Below, one piece after another: positions 42,392-51,044 of a stretch of DNA of 64,000 bases. The notes beneath the pieces were generated by a model. The model searched no databases, was not told the origin of the DNA, and saw nothing but the letters and a program-made list of their open reading frames with translations. The first letter of the stretch is position 1; every line of letters begins with the position of its first letter. The translations under genes and the position numbers were made by a program. This DNA is from Lachnospiraceae bacterium (lineage in GTDB: Bacteria; Bacillota; Clostridia; Lachnospirales; Lachnospiraceae): positions 1 through 64,000 of the forward strand of contig JAFWWB010000072.1 of the NCBI GenBank assembly GCA_017518185.1, read 5' to 3'.

Positions 42392-44604
42392 TGGATATAA
42401 GGTTTTTTGAAGAGGAGCGGGTATTCAAGATAGATACGGAGAATACCTCCTATATCATGGCTCTGACCGACGAGCCGGGATATCTGGGACATGCCTATTA
42501 CGGGCCGAAGGTCAGCGATGCTTATGCAAGACTGCTCAGGACCGGGGATTATCCCTTTACGCCTGATGTGAACCCCAGGGATAAGCTGGGCTTTCTGGAC
42601 AGCTTTCCCATGGAGTACAGCTTCCACGGCACCGGGGATTTCAGGGAAACGGCCTTTAAGATAAGGACGGAAGGCGGGAACGTGGCCTGTGAGCTGAAGT
42701 ATTTCTCACACGTGATAGAGAAGGGAAAGCCGGGGATCCCGGGACTGCCGGCCTGTTTCGGTGACAACGCCCTGACTTTGATCATAACACTTAAAGATGC
42801 TCCCACAGGAATGGCTGTAAGGCTTTATTACAGTGTCTTTGAGGATAACGATACCATACTGCGCAGCGCCGTGGCGGTCAATGAAGGAAGCGGGACGGTC
42901 TTTCTGGAGCGTATGCTGTCGGCTTCCTTTGATATGGATGATGAGGATTTCGAGCTTATAACCCTGCACGGGTCCTGGGCAAGGGAGAGGCATATCGACA
43001 GACGGCCTCTTGCTCACGGCTTCCAGGGAGTTTCCTCTCTGAGAGGGGAGAGTTCACACCAGCATCAGCCCTTTATCGCAATCGCGGAAAAGAATGCGGA
43101 TCAGGACAGCGGCTCTGTCTACGGCATGCAGTTCGTATATTCGGGCAATTTCCTGGCCATGGTCTATAAAGGACAGTACGATAATATCAGGATGATGATG
43201 GGCATAAATCCCGAGGACTTCTGCTGGAAGCTGGAGCCGGGCGCAGAGTTTCATGCCCCGGAGGTGATGCTGGTATATTCCGCGGAAGGCCTGGGGGGCA
43301 TGAGCCGCAGCTGGCACGACCTGATAAGGGAGCACCTGATACGCTCGCGCTATAAGTATATTGAACGGCCCATACTGATCAATAACTGGGAAGCCACCTA
43401 CTTTGATTTTGACAGTGACAAGCTGCTGGCTATCGCGAAGACCGCGGCGGAGCACGGCATAGAGATGCTTGTTATGGATGACGGCTGGTTCGGGAACCGC
43501 TATGACGACAACCGCGCGCTGGGAGACTGGAAGGTCAATGAAGAGAAGCTTAAGGGCGGTCTGGGAAAGCTTGTTGAGGACGTAAAGGCACTGGGACTTA
43601 AGTTCGGCATATGGTTCGAGCCGGAGATGGTTTCGCCGGATTCTGATCTGTACCGGGCGCATCCGGACTGGGCCATCGCAGTACCGGGACGCGTGGCGGG
43701 ACTGGCCAGGAACCAGTATGTGCTGGACCTGTCACGTGAGGAAGTTAAGGAATACGTATTCAAATGCCTGACGGATATACTGGACAGCGCGGACATAGCT
43801 TATGTGAAATGGGACATGAACAGGCAGCTGGCGGATCTGGGCAGCGCGCAGCTTCCCGCAGACCGGCAGGGTGAGCTCTTCCACCGGTACGTGCTGGCGG
43901 TATACGAGCTGCAGGAAAGGTTAACGTCCCGCTATCCTGATCTGCTCCTTGAAAACTGTTCCGGAGGCGGCGCACGCTTCGACGCAGGCATGCTGTACTA
44001 CAGTCCACAGATATGGTGCTCGGATGATGCGGATGCCATCGAGAGGCTTATGATACAGGAAGGTACCGCGCTTCTGTATCCTCTTTCCACCATGGGAGCC
44101 CACGTGAGCGACTGCCCGAATCATGTTGTGGGACGTGTGACGCCTTTCGAGACCAGGGGCTATGTGGCGCTGGCCGGCACCTTCGGCTATGAGCTTGATA
44201 TAACGAAGATATCCGGAGAGGACAGGGCCATGATACCGAAGCAGGCAGCCATGTACAAAAAGTATCACGGACTGGTGGCCGGCGGGGACTATTACAGGAT
44301 AGCTTCCTATAGTGAAAACGGATACCATGATTCCTGGCTCTGCGTGTCGAAGGATAAGAGTGAGGGACTGCTTACCTTTATACAGGTGCTGAACAGGCCT
44401 TCACGACATACCGTAAAGCTGAAGCTCAGGGGACTTTCACCGGAAAAGAGCTACAGGATCTTCCGTTTTGATATGGAGAGCGGGGAGGAGGAGAGCTTTA
44501 TTCCAGAGGCGCTCCACGGGGATACGCTGATGAACGCCGGGATACTTATCCCGAGGATGAACGGAGACTTCAAAGGCATACTTTTGCATATAAAAACCAC
44601 TTGA
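42388..44604 (+). CDS. Alpha-galactosidase, glycoside hydrolase family 36
   Basis: The 738-residue cytoplasmic enzyme has the GH36 layout: an N-terminal beta domain (about 1-320), a TIM barrel and a C-terminal beta domain. It carries ILINNWEATYFDFDSDKLL, LVMDDGWFGNRYDD, KFGIWFEPEMVSPDSDLY, the nucleophile Asp in AYVKWDMNRQL at about 475 and the acid/base Asp in WCSDDADAIERL at about 545. It would strip galactose from galactomannan or raffinose-type sugars before the mannosidase acts. Translational coupling to that gene supports joint use. Confidence 0.95.
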   Translation: MMDIRFFEEERVFKIDTENTSYIMALTDEPGYLGHAYYGPKVSDAYARLLRTGDYPFTPDVNPRDKLGFLDSFPMEYSFHGTGDFRETAFKIRTEGGNVACELKYFSHVIEKGKPGIPGLPACFGDNALTLIITLKDAPTGMAVRLYYSVFEDNDTILRSAVAVNEGSGTVFLERMLSASFDMDDEDFELITLHGSWARERHIDRRPLAHGFQGVSSLRGESSHQHQPFIAIAEKNADQDSGSVYGMQFVYSGNFLAMVYKGQYDNIRMMMGINPEDFCWKLEPGAEFHAPEVMLVYSAEGLGGMSRSWHDLIREHLIRSRYKYIERPILINNWEATYFDFDSDKLLAIAKTAAEHGIEMLVMDDGWFGNRYDDNRALGDWKVNEEKLKGGLGKLVEDVKALGLKFGIWFEPEMVSPDSDLYRAHPDWAIAVPGRVAGLARNQYVLDLSREEVKEYVFKCLTDILDSADIAYVKWDMNRQLADLGSAQLPADRQGELFHRYVLAVYELQERLTSRYPDLLLENCSGGGARFDAGMLYYSPQIWCSDDADAIERLMIQEGTALLYPLSTMGAHVSDCPNHVVGRVTPFETRGYVALAGTFGYELDITKISGEDRAMIPKQAAMYKKYHGLVAGGDYYRIASYSENGYHDSWLCVSKDKSEGLLTFIQVLNRPSRHTVKLKLRGLSPEKSYRIFRFDMESGEEESFIPEALHGDTLMNAGILIPRMNGDFKGILLHIKTT

Positions 44605-44630
44605 CATAGTTTTCAATACTATGTTATATT
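44601..44630 (+). promoter_or_regulatory. Promoter of degV
   Basis: TTGACA (44601-44606), an 18-base spacer and TATATT (44625-44630). The -35 overlaps the stop codon of the alpha-galactosidase gene. Confidence 0.8.
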
Positions 44631-44657
44631 GTACGCACAAACGGGAGGTGCGTACAA
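44604..44657. promoter_or_regulatory. Two palindromic operators across the degV promoter
   Basis: ACATAGT-TTTCAAT-ACTATGT (44604-44624) is a perfect 7-base inverted repeat filling the promoter spacer. TTGTACGCAC-N9-GTGCGTACAA (44629-44638 and 44648-44657) is a perfect 10-base inverted repeat reaching from the -10 to the first base of the start codon, with the GGGAGG partly in its loop. Transcription should start near 44637, inside the left arm, so the second repeat is more likely a DNA site than an RNA hairpin. Confidence 0.7.
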
Positions 44658-45604
44658 TGGGAAAGATATTAAAGTTTGAAGTACGTGAAGCCAGCTATGA
44701 GATAATGACGGATTCTTCCAGTAATCTTACGGAGGATCTGCTGAAAAGATACAATATAAAGATGATCAGCTACATCAGCAGCATCGACGGCAGGGAGTTC
44801 AGCTGCTTTGATCCCAAAAGGGATGACGAGGCTGCGGGGCGTAAGTTCTATAACGCCATGCGTTCCGGCGCTGATGTGAGCACCACTCTTATAAACATGG
44901 ACCGCTTTACATCCTTCTTTGAGCCTGTGCTGAAAGAGGGAAAGGACATTATCTTCGTGTGCATGTCCGGCGGACTAACCGGCACCGTACAGGCTGCACG
45001 CATCGCAGCAGAGGACCTTTGCGAGGAGTATCCGGACAGGCGGATAGTGTGCATTGATTCCCTTTCTGCTTCGCTGGGAGAGGGGCTCATGGTACTCAAG
45101 CTTTCCAGGCTCCGTTCCGCGGGAGCCACACTTGACGAGGCAGTTTCCTGGTATGAGCGCAACAAGCTCAGGATGAACCACATTTTCACGGTAGGCGACT
45201 TAAGGTATCTGAAGAAGGGCGGACGTATCTCCGCCGCGGAAGCAGTGATAGGCAATATCCTTTCGATCAAGCCCATACTGAAGGCGGATGACGAAGGAAA
45301 GATAATAGTCCACGACAAGGTCAGGAGCCGCAAGAAGGCGCTGGACCGTCTGGTCGAGATGACAAAGGAGAGGATAACGGATCCTTCCCGGCAGATGATA
45401 GGCATAGCCCACTGCGATGCCCCTCTGGAGGCGGATTATATCGCGCGGCGTTTCAGCAGCGAGATCCCCTGCGAGGACGTGATCGTAAGGTATTATGACC
45501 TCTGCACCGGTTCCCATGTGGGCCCCGGCACCATCGCCATCTTTTTCCTCGGAGAGAACCGCTGCGGCGCGGCCCCCCTGAGGATAGAAAAAGCCATAAG
45601 CTGA
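44657..45604 (+). CDS. DegV family fatty-acid-binding protein
   Basis: ATG 44657 follows GGGAGGTGCGTACA and is preferred to a TTG 36 bases upstream that lies within the promoter. The 315-residue protein shows the DegV pattern: EIMTDSSSNLTEDLLKRYNI, ADVSTTLINMDRFTSFFEP, CMSGGLTGTVQAARIAA, IDSLSASLGEGLMV, DLRYLKKGGRISAAEAVIGN and SHVGPGTIAIFF. DegV (FakB) proteins bind fatty acids and hand them to a FakA kinase for phosphorylation. No fakA is visible in the window. Expression appears tightly controlled by palindromes on the promoter. Confidence 0.92.
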   Translation: MGKILKFEVREASYEIMTDSSSNLTEDLLKRYNIKMISYISSIDGREFSCFDPKRDDEAAGRKFYNAMRSGADVSTTLINMDRFTSFFEPVLKEGKDIIFVCMSGGLTGTVQAARIAAEDLCEEYPDRRIVCIDSLSASLGEGLMVLKLSRLRSAGATLDEAVSWYERNKLRMNHIFTVGDLRYLKKGGRISAAEAVIGNILSIKPILKADDEGKIIVHDKVRSRKKALDRLVEMTKERITDPSRQMIGIAHCDAPLEADYIARRFSSEIPCEDVIVRYYDLCTGSHVGPGTIAIFFLGENRCGAAPLRIEKAIS

Positions 45605-45615
45605 GCACCAGATAC

Positions 45616-45644
45616 TTGACGTTTGCCTGTAAAATCAATATACT
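45616..45644 (+). promoter_or_regulatory. Promoter of mecA, probably giving a leaderless transcript
   Basis: TTGACG (45616-45621), a 17-base spacer and TATACT (45639-45644). The mecA ATG begins at 45652, eight bases after the -10, where transcription itself should start. No ribosome site fits in that space. Confidence 0.75.
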
Positions 45645-45650
45645 TACAGG
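45626..45650. promoter_or_regulatory. Operator candidate on the mecA promoter
   Basis: CCTGTAA (45626-45632) and TTACAGG (45644-45650) form a perfect 7-base inverted repeat with an 11-base gap that encloses the -10 element. A dimeric repressor bound here would block RNA polymerase. Confidence 0.6.
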
Positions 45651-45651
45651 T

Positions 45652-46449
45652 ATGAGGATAGAAAAGGTTAACGACAACCAGATACGCTGTTTCCTCACCA
45701 GAGAGGATATGGAAGAGCGTAAGATCAAGTTCAGCGAGCTGACCTTCGGAAGTGAGAAGGCCAACAGGCTTTTTATGGATATGATGCAGCAGGCGAACTA
45801 TGAGTACGGCTTCGAGCCGGATGATACGCCGCTGATGATAGAGGCTGTTCCCATGCAGTCAGGAGTCATAGTCTTTGTGATCACAAAGGTCTCCGCCCCC
45901 GACGAATTCGAATCAAGGCTTTCAAATATCGCCACGGCTCTCAGAGGAGCGGTGGATGTTGGCAGTGAGGAAGCCAATCCCTTTGAGGAAGAGAACAGCA
46001 GTAATAAGAACAATAAGAACGTTACCGCTTCCATACGGATCACGGGTCCGGAGGAGGTGAACATCGGTGACGTTGGCCAGGTCATAAAGAACATCTTCCA
46101 GGAGATGCTGGGAGGCCCGGCAAGGGCAAAACAGGAAAAGAGCCCGGCACCCGTTCAGGAGGACCGCATATTCGTATTCGAGAGTATATCGGATGTGATG
46201 GATGCGGCAGCAGTGCTGAAGGGGCTTGATGCGGGTGAGAACAGCCTGTACCGGGATCCTGCGGACGGAAGATACCATCTGGCGCTTTCGGCGGCCCATG
46301 TTTCGCCGGATGTGTACCAGCGCATCTGCACCGCAATGGCTGACCTCTGTGTGGAGACCAGAAATACCAGGAACCGGGGAGCTTACATGGAAGAACACTA
46401 TGAGAAGGTCATCGCGGAGGGAGCGATACAGAAGCTGAGTGAAGTATAA
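45652..46449 (+). CDS. mecA: Adaptor protein MecA
   Basis: Starting at ATG 45652 (MRIEKVNDNQIRCFLTREDM), the 265-residue protein has the MecA N-terminal domain (IKFSELTFGSEKANRLFMDM, PLMIEAVPMQSGVIVFVITK), an acidic, Asn-rich linker (EEENSSNKNNKN) and a C-terminal domain (FVFESISDVMDAAAVLKGL, YHLALSA). MecA brings substrates to the ClpC ATPase for unfolding and degradation. A longer frame from 45616 would start inside the promoter. Its own promoter and operator separate it from degV, and a terminator follows. Confidence 0.9.
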   Translation: MRIEKVNDNQIRCFLTREDMEERKIKFSELTFGSEKANRLFMDMMQQANYEYGFEPDDTPLMIEAVPMQSGVIVFVITKVSAPDEFESRLSNIATALRGAVDVGSEEANPFEEENSSNKNNKNVTASIRITGPEEVNIGDVGQVIKNIFQEMLGGPARAKQEKSPAPVQEDRIFVFESISDVMDAAAVLKGLDAGENSLYRDPADGRYHLALSAAHVSPDVYQRICTAMADLCVETRNTRNRGAYMEEHYEKVIAEGAIQKLSEV

Positions 46450-46470
46450 AAAGAAGATTTTGAAGATCAA

Positions 46471-46500
46471 AAAACCGGGCCGTTAAAGCCCGGTTTTCTT
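46471..46500. terminator. Bidirectional terminator between mecA and proS
   Basis: AAAACCGGGC, loop CGTTAAA, GCCCGGTTTTCTT. The perfect stem has an A-run before and a T-run after, so it can stop mecA and the convergent proS. Confidence 0.92.
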
Positions 46501-46525
46501 AGTTTTTATGCTGCCCTGTCAGGTA

Positions 46526-47965
46526 TCAATATGCCTTGCCCCAGTAGACCATCTTTGTGGCGGGCTTGCCGCAGCAGATGCAGGTATCTGTGATCTGCTC
46601 CTGCTCGAAAGGCATGCAGCGGCTGGTGGCCGTGGTATCTTCCTTTATCTTATCCTCGCAGGCCTGATCGCCGCACCACATAGCCTTTACAAAGCCGGAC
46701 TTATTGTTTATCAGGTCGCAGAACTCTTCGTAGGTCTTAGCAACGCGGGTATTCTCCGCAAGGTGCTTTCTGGCAGCCTCAAGCATATCGTTCTGGATCT
46801 GTTCAAGGAGTTCCGATACCTTTTTCTCAACGCCGTCAAGGGGAGTCTCGATCTTTTCTCCCGTATCCCTTCTGACCAGCACGCAGCGGCCGGCTTCCAT
46901 ATCCTTGGGACCGATCTCCAGACGCAGGGGGATGCCGCGCATCTCCTGATCTGCGAACTTGAAGCCGGGGCTCTTGTCGGTATCGTCCAGCTTAACCCTG
47001 ATGCCCGCTGCCTTAAGTACGGCGGTGAGCTCGGAAGCTTTCTCCATGACCCCTTCTTTCTTCTGCTGGATGGGGATGACACGGAGCTGTACCGGAGCGA
47101 TGCGGGGAGGAAGCTTAAGTCCCGAATCGTCGCCGTGCACCATGATGATGCCGCCGATGAGACGGGTGCTGAGACCCCAGGAGGTCTGGTGCACGTACTG
47201 CAGCTTATTCTCCTTATCGGCATACTGGATGCCGAAGGCCTTCGCAAAGCCGTTCCCGAAGTTGTGGCTGGTACCGCTCTGAAGGGCCTTACCGTCGTGC
47301 ATGAGAGCCTCGATCGTATAGGTGGCCTCGGCGCCGGCGAATTTTTCCTTATCGGTCTTGCGGCCCTTTACCACGGGGATGGCCAGTACCTCTTCGCAGA
47401 AAGCAGCGTAGAGGTTGAGCATCTGTATGGTGCGCTCCTGGGCGTCCTCAGCGGTGGCGTGTGCAGTATGACCTTCCTGCCACAGGAACTCGCGGCTGCG
47501 AAGGAAAGGCCTTGTGGTCTTCTCCCAGCGGACGACGGAGCACCACTGGTTATAGAGCTTGGGCAGGTCACGCCAGGAATGGATCTCATCCTTATAAAAA
47601 TCGCAGAAAAGGGTCTCGGAGGTGGGACGCACGCAGAGCCTTTCCTGAAGGGGTTCAAGACCGCCGTGGGTTACCCATGCGACCTCGGGGGCAAAGCCTT
47701 CCACGTGATCCTTTTCCTTCTGGAGCAGGCTCTCGGGGATGAACATGGGCATGTAAACGTTCTCCACGCCCGTTTCCTTAAAGCGTCTGTCAAGCTCCTT
47801 CTGGATGTTCTCCCACAGGGCATAGCCGGCGGGCTTGATGACCATGCAGCCCTTTACGCTGGCATAATCGATGAGCTCGGCCTTCTTTACGATGTCCGTA
47901 TACCACTGTGCGAAATCCTCCGACATGGAGGTTATCTCTTCTACAAGTTTCTTCTGTTCAGCCAT
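46526..47965 (-). CDS. proS: Prolyl-tRNA synthetase (short ProS type)
   Basis: The 479-residue class II enzyme is of the short type that lacks the INS editing domain. Motif 1 region is [20 protein letters not shown], motif 2 [20 protein letters not shown] with HTAHAT, and motif 3 [21 protein letters not shown]-terminal zinc-binding-like domain ends the protein ([35 protein letters not shown]). It charges tRNA(Pro). The absence of an editing domain makes the nearby YbaK-type deacylase useful for clearing Cys-tRNA(Pro). AAGGACAG precedes the ATG. The leader is too short for a T-box. Confidence 0.96.
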   Translation of the reverse strand: MAEQKKLVEEITSMSEDFAQWYTDIVKKAELIDYASVKGCMVIKPAGYALWENIQKELDRRFKETGVENVYMPMFIPESLLQKEKDHVEGFAPEVAWVTHGGLEPLQERLCVRPTSETLFCDFYKDEIHSWRDLPKLYNQWCSVVRWEKTTRPFLRSREFLWQEGHTAHATAEDAQERTIQMLNLYAAFCEEVLAIPVVKGRKTDKEKFAGAEATYTIEALMHDGKALQSGTSHNFGNGFAKAFGIQYADKENKLQYVHQTSWGLSTRLIGGIIMVHGDDSGLKLPPRIAPVQLRVIPIQQKKEGVMEKASELTAVLKAAGIRVKLDDTDKSPGFKFADQEMRGIPLRLEIGPKDMEAGRCVLVRRDTGEKIETPLDGVEKKVSELLEQIQNDMLEAARKHLAENTRVAKTYEEFCDLINNKSGFVKAMWCGDQACEDKIKEDTTATSRCMPFEQEQITDTCICCGKPATKMVYWGKAY

Positions 47966-48001
47966 GATATCTGTCCTTTCTTAATTAAATGACTGTGGGA
48001 T

Positions 48002-48030
48002 ATTGTATATCATATTTTATCATTATTCAA
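48002..48030 (-). promoter_or_regulatory. Promoter of proS
   Basis: On the minus strand, TTGAAT (48030-48025), a 17-base spacer and TACAAT (48007-48002). It overlaps the 3' end of the regulator gene upstream and leaves a leader of about 30 bases before the proS ATG. Confidence 0.7.
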
Positions 48031-48870
48031 GTCCGTACGGGCGCGGAGGCGGTTCTTTGTCATGAGCATGAGCTTAAGAGTCATGGCATCGTCAAAGCGG
48101 CGTATGTCGAGGCCCGTCTTTTTCTCTATCTTTTCCAGATGGTAGACCAGGGTGTTGCGGTGGAGGAAAAGACAGCGGGCGGTCTCCGAAAGCTTAAGGT
48201 CATTCTCCAGGAAGCGGCTTACCGTGCCAAGCTCCTCCTCACTGAGTTCGACATCCTCCATGCTCTTTTCTTTCAGGAAACGCAGGCAGGCTTCCTCGCT
48301 CACATCCGCCAGCAGCCCTCCTGTCCCAAGGGAAGAGTGATCCGCGATGAGACGCTCTTCATAGAATATGCCGTAGATCCTGAGGGCCTCCTCTGCCTGG
48401 AGGAAGGAACGCCGAAGTCCCGTTATGCCGGCGGCAGCTTCTCCGAAGCCTACCCTGGAAGCGGTCATGAGCTCGGTGTTCAGGGTGCTTATGAGCATGT
48501 TCGCGGTATCCTCCGGAGGAGTTTTAAGGTCTTCGGATATCAGGGCGAGGCGGCAGCCGTCAAGGCTTAAGAGCACGCTTCCGGAATCCTCGTCAAAGAG
48601 CTCGGCCAGAAGCTCGGCGGCGCCGCTCTCCGGGGAACGCAGCTCTATGAGGAATACCCGTCTTGAGGCGTCCGGATCGGTGCCCAGGGCTTCGCATCTC
48701 TGTCTTGCTGAAGTGTCCTCCGTTCCGCGGAGGATGATATCGGAAAAGAGAGCCCCGGGTGTATCCTTTCCCAGAGCCTGCCGCAGGGCGGCAGCATCTA
48801 TCTTCATAAGCTCCCGGCCGTTCTCGTCGTTGATGGTAAGAGTGCCGTGATCGGGCAGCCCTGAAAGCAT
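48010..48870 (-). CDS. PucR/CdaR-type transcriptional regulator
   Basis: ATG 48870 lies eight bases after GGGAGG and is preferred to a TTG two codons upstream. The 286-residue protein has no clear N-terminal sensor. Its middle is a GGDEF-like degenerate domain typical of CdaR/PucR proteins (VFLIELRSPESGAAELLAEL, GFGEAAAGITGLRRSFLQAE). The C-terminus is the PucR helix-turn-helix (FLENDLKLSETARCLFLHRN, TLVYHLEKIEKKTGLDIR). Such regulators respond to metabolites such as sugar diacids or purines. It is transcribed away from the lipoprotein gene at 48981, and the promoters are back to back, so it may regulate that gene. Confidence 0.88.
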   Translation of the reverse strand: MLSGLPDHGTLTINDENGRELMKIDAAALRQALGKDTPGALFSDIILRGTEDTSARQRCEALGTDPDASRRVFLIELRSPESGAAELLAELFDEDSGSVLLSLDGCRLALISEDLKTPPEDTANMLISTLNTELMTASRVGFGEAAAGITGLRRSFLQAEEALRIYGIFYEERLIADHSSLGTGGLLADVSEEACLRFLKEKSMEDVELSEEELGTVSRFLENDLKLSETARCLFLHRNTLVYHLEKIEKKTGLDIRRFDDAMTLKLMLMTKNRLRARTDLNNDKI

Positions 48871-48904
48871 AAGCAAAACCTCCCTAAATAAATATCAATT
48901 GTTA

Positions 48905-48974
48905 ATAGTACCATCTACTCATATTACGGTCAAGTGTCCGGCATCTGGACAAATCCCGCTTTTTGTACGATAAT
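48905..48974. promoter_or_regulatory. Back-to-back promoters of the PucR-type regulator and the lipoprotein gene
   Basis: Minus strand: TTGACC (48933-48928), 17 bases, TACTAT (48910-48905). Plus strand: TGGACA (48946-48951), 17 bases, GATAAT (48969-48974). The two -35 boxes are only 12 bases apart. On the plus strand the ATG at 48981 is seven bases after the -10, which predicts a leaderless transcript. Confidence 0.65.
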
Positions 48975-48980
48975 GTCATC

Positions 48981-49583
48981 ATGAAGAAAATGTTGACAGT
49001 CTGCGCCGCAGCCCTTTTGCTGCTTACGGCCTGCGGGGAGAAGGAAGAAGAAGAGAGCGTAAGCTCGGGCGGTCTTACGGTCGCCGAGGAGATAGCGTCC
49101 GGGGTTTCCGAAGACGTGATCCCTGCCGAGGCTCTGGAATATTACAGTCTTGAATATGAGGTGCCGGAGGGCTTCGAAGAGGAACCGGGCGGGAACATGG
49201 ACAGCCGGCTCTATGTGGCAACCGAAGGGGATTATTCCTATATGACCTATTTAAGGAAGGATAATCCCGGCAAGGATTACAGGGCTCTCCAGAGCGATGA
49301 CTACCAGAATTCCCTGGAACAGTCACTGGGGACCATGGTGGAGATCACGGCTCTTGATATGAGCGAGGAAGAGGATCACTACCATGTGGTCATCGATGCG
49401 GCATATGTGGAAGAGGACGGGGAATGGCATATGAGGGAGCACATCTTTGTTACGGAAAAGTATGTGTTCCAGATGGTCTATTCCGCCGATCCCCATCATG
49501 ACTGGCAGGAACGCTTCGGAAGTGTGGAAGCGGCTCTGCATCTTAAGAATGTTGCCGGTGCGTCTGCACCGTCTGCACAATAA
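48981..49583 (+). CDS. Hypothetical lipoprotein
   Basis: ATG 48981 gives 200 residues with a lipoprotein signal (MKKMLTVCAAALLLLTAC) and the lipidated Cys at residue 18. The mature part starts acidic (GEKEEEES) and then forms a compact alpha/beta domain (VPEGFEEEPGGNMDSRLYVA, YSYMTYLRKDNPG, DDYQNSLEQSLG, VFQMVYSADPHHDWQERFGS). The pattern resembles small lipoproteins of the PsbP-like or LpqN-like fold, but no family can be named. No ribosome site precedes the ATG and the promoter suggests a leaderless transcript. Confidence 0.72.
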   Translation: MKKMLTVCAAALLLLTACGEKEEEESVSSGGLTVAEEIASGVSEDVIPAEALEYYSLEYEVPEGFEEEPGGNMDSRLYVATEGDYSYMTYLRKDNPGKDYRALQSDDYQNSLEQSLGTMVEITALDMSEEEDHYHVVIDAAYVEEDGEWHMREHIFVTEKYVFQMVYSADPHHDWQERFGSVEAALHLKNVAGASAPSAQ

Positions 49584-49601
49584 AACAAGGAGGTATTTTA
49601 A

Positions 49602-50531
49602 ATGAGCACTAAACCTACACTGGTATTACTGGCAGCAGGAATGGGGAGCAGATATGGGGGACTGAAGCAGATCGATCCCATTGATGATGCGGGACATAAG
49701 ATCATCGACTTTTCCATATATGATGCCTTGAGGGCAGGCTTCGGAAAGGTAGTCTTTATCATCAAGAAGGAGCATGAGAAGGATTTCCGTGAGGTCATCG
49801 GCGATGCGGTGGCAAAGCGCACGGAAGTTGAATATGTATATCAGGATATGGAGAAGATCCCTGCAGGGGTGACCATACCCGAAGGAAGGGTAAAGCCCTG
49901 GGGAACCGCCCACGCTATACTCTGCTGTAAGGATAAGGTGAAGGAACCCTTCGCCGTGATCAATTCCGACGACTATTACGGAGTCAGCGCGTACAAGACC
50001 CTCTATGATTTCCTGCAGGCGCCTGTTGCAGCGGCAGAGGGACTGAAGCCTTACTGCATGGTGGGCTATCAGCTCAAGAACACCCTTACGGAGAACGGAA
50101 GCGTGGCAAGAGGCTGCTGCCGCATGAACGAGGCGGGCTACCTTACACATATCGAGGAGCTTACAAAGATCGAGAAGACCGCAGAGGGCGCGCGTTACAC
50201 CCAGGATGACGGGGCAAGCTGGACTGACATTTCGGTCGATACCCTGGTATCCATGAACATGTGGGGCTTTACGCCTGACCTCTTTGATGAGCTTGAGAAT
50301 TCCGTGGAGCGTTTCTTTGCGGAAGAAATGATGAAGAATCCCCTTAAGAGCGAGTGCTTCATCCCTATAGAAGTGGGACGCATGGTGAATGAGAACAAGG
50401 TCTCCGTGAAGGTCTTATCCTCTGCCGATAAGTGGTTCGGCGTGACCTATAAGGAGGATAAGCCTTTCGTTATGGAGTCCATTGCAAAGCTGAAGGAACA
50501 GGGAGTTTATCCTGAAAAGCTCTGGGATTAA
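49602..50531 (+). CDS. Sugar-phosphate nucleotidyltransferase family protein
   Basis: The 309-residue protein has the nucleotidyltransferase start LVLLAAGMGSRYGGLKQIDP and continues with VFIIKKEHEKDFREVIGD, KPWGTAHAILCCKDKVKEPF, INSDDYYGVSAYKTLYDFL and SMNMWGFTPDLFDELENSVE. It should make an NDP-sugar from a sugar phosphate; the sugar is not clear. This clostridial group differs from RmlA and GalU. AAGGAGGTATTTTAA precedes the ATG. It converges with queT: their ends overlap by four bases with no terminator seen between. Confidence 0.85.
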   Translation: MSTKPTLVLLAAGMGSRYGGLKQIDPIDDAGHKIIDFSIYDALRAGFGKVVFIIKKEHEKDFREVIGDAVAKRTEVEYVYQDMEKIPAGVTIPEGRVKPWGTAHAILCCKDKVKEPFAVINSDDYYGVSAYKTLYDFLQAPVAAAEGLKPYCMVGYQLKNTLTENGSVARGCCRMNEAGYLTHIEELTKIEKTAEGARYTQDDGASWTDISVDTLVSMNMWGFTPDLFDELENSVERFFAEEMMKNPLKSECFIPIEVGRMVNENKVSVKVLSSADKWFGVTYKEDKPFVMESIAKLKEQGVYPEKLWD

Positions 50532-51040
50532 TCTTCTCCGAACAGGAGCTGTCTTTTGGGATTAAGCGCGAAGAGCAGCATCATTCCGAGGATCCCGCAG
50601 GAGATAAGTTCTCCGGCGCCTACGGTGAGCATAAGGAAGGGAACGGCATCTTCGGCCTCATAAACGATCTTTATGACCCAGGGGACTATAAGAGTATTGG
50701 CTATAATGGGCGGCAGAGGTGCCGTCCATTTTTTTGCGGTCTCGGGAAGCCCGGTCTTCGTGATGGCCCGGGTTCCAAGGGCACCGAGAAGGGTGGCTAT
50801 GCTTCCGAATACCACGTCCCAGGGGGCGCAGCCCGTAAGAAGGTTGGCGAGCACGCAGCCCACGAACAGTCCGGGTATGGCAGCGGGGGTAAAATAGGGA
50901 AGTATGGTCAGGGCTTCGGAAAGCCGGACCTGGACGGCACCGCTTGCGAGGCCGAAGAGAGAGGCCACGAAGGTCAGTACCACGTACAAGGCGGCAATAG
51001 CTGCCGCCTGTACAAGAGCGAGTAGATTTTTATTCATCAT
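50528..51040 (-). CDS. queT: QueT-type ECF transporter S component
   Basis: The 170-residue membrane protein has about five helices and the QueT signature ASGAVQVRLSEALTILPYFT plus GLFVGCVLANLLTGCAPWDV and FGSIATLLGALGT. It binds a queuosine precursor, preQ1 or preQ0, and works with a shared ECF energizing module encoded elsewhere. A preQ1-I riboswitch directly upstream supports this substrate. ATG 51037 is an alternative start with better spacing from the AAGGAG. Confidence 0.93.
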   Translation of the reverse strand: MMNKNLLALVQAAAIAALYVVLTFVASLFGLASGAVQVRLSEALTILPYFTPAAIPGLFVGCVLANLLTGCAPWDVVFGSIATLLGALGTRAITKTGLPETAKKWTAPLPPIIANTLIVPWVIKIVYEAEDAVPFLMLTVGAGELISCGILGMMLLFALNPKRQLLFGED

Positions 51041-51044
51041 TATT

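Noticed and set aside
44629-44657. RNA hairpin sequestering the degV ribosome site
   Set aside because: The predicted transcription start falls inside the left arm, so the full hairpin would not exist in the RNA; a DNA operator fits better.
46508-47992. 494-codon open frame on the plus strand
   Set aside because: It lies entirely opposite proS, whose motifs are unmistakable. It has no ribosome site and its translation shows no family pattern. Long antisense frames are common in this codon usage.
47966-48009. Possible T-box leader for proS
   Set aside because: The promoter leaves only about 30 bases before the start codon, too short for a T-box, and no T-box sequence is seen.
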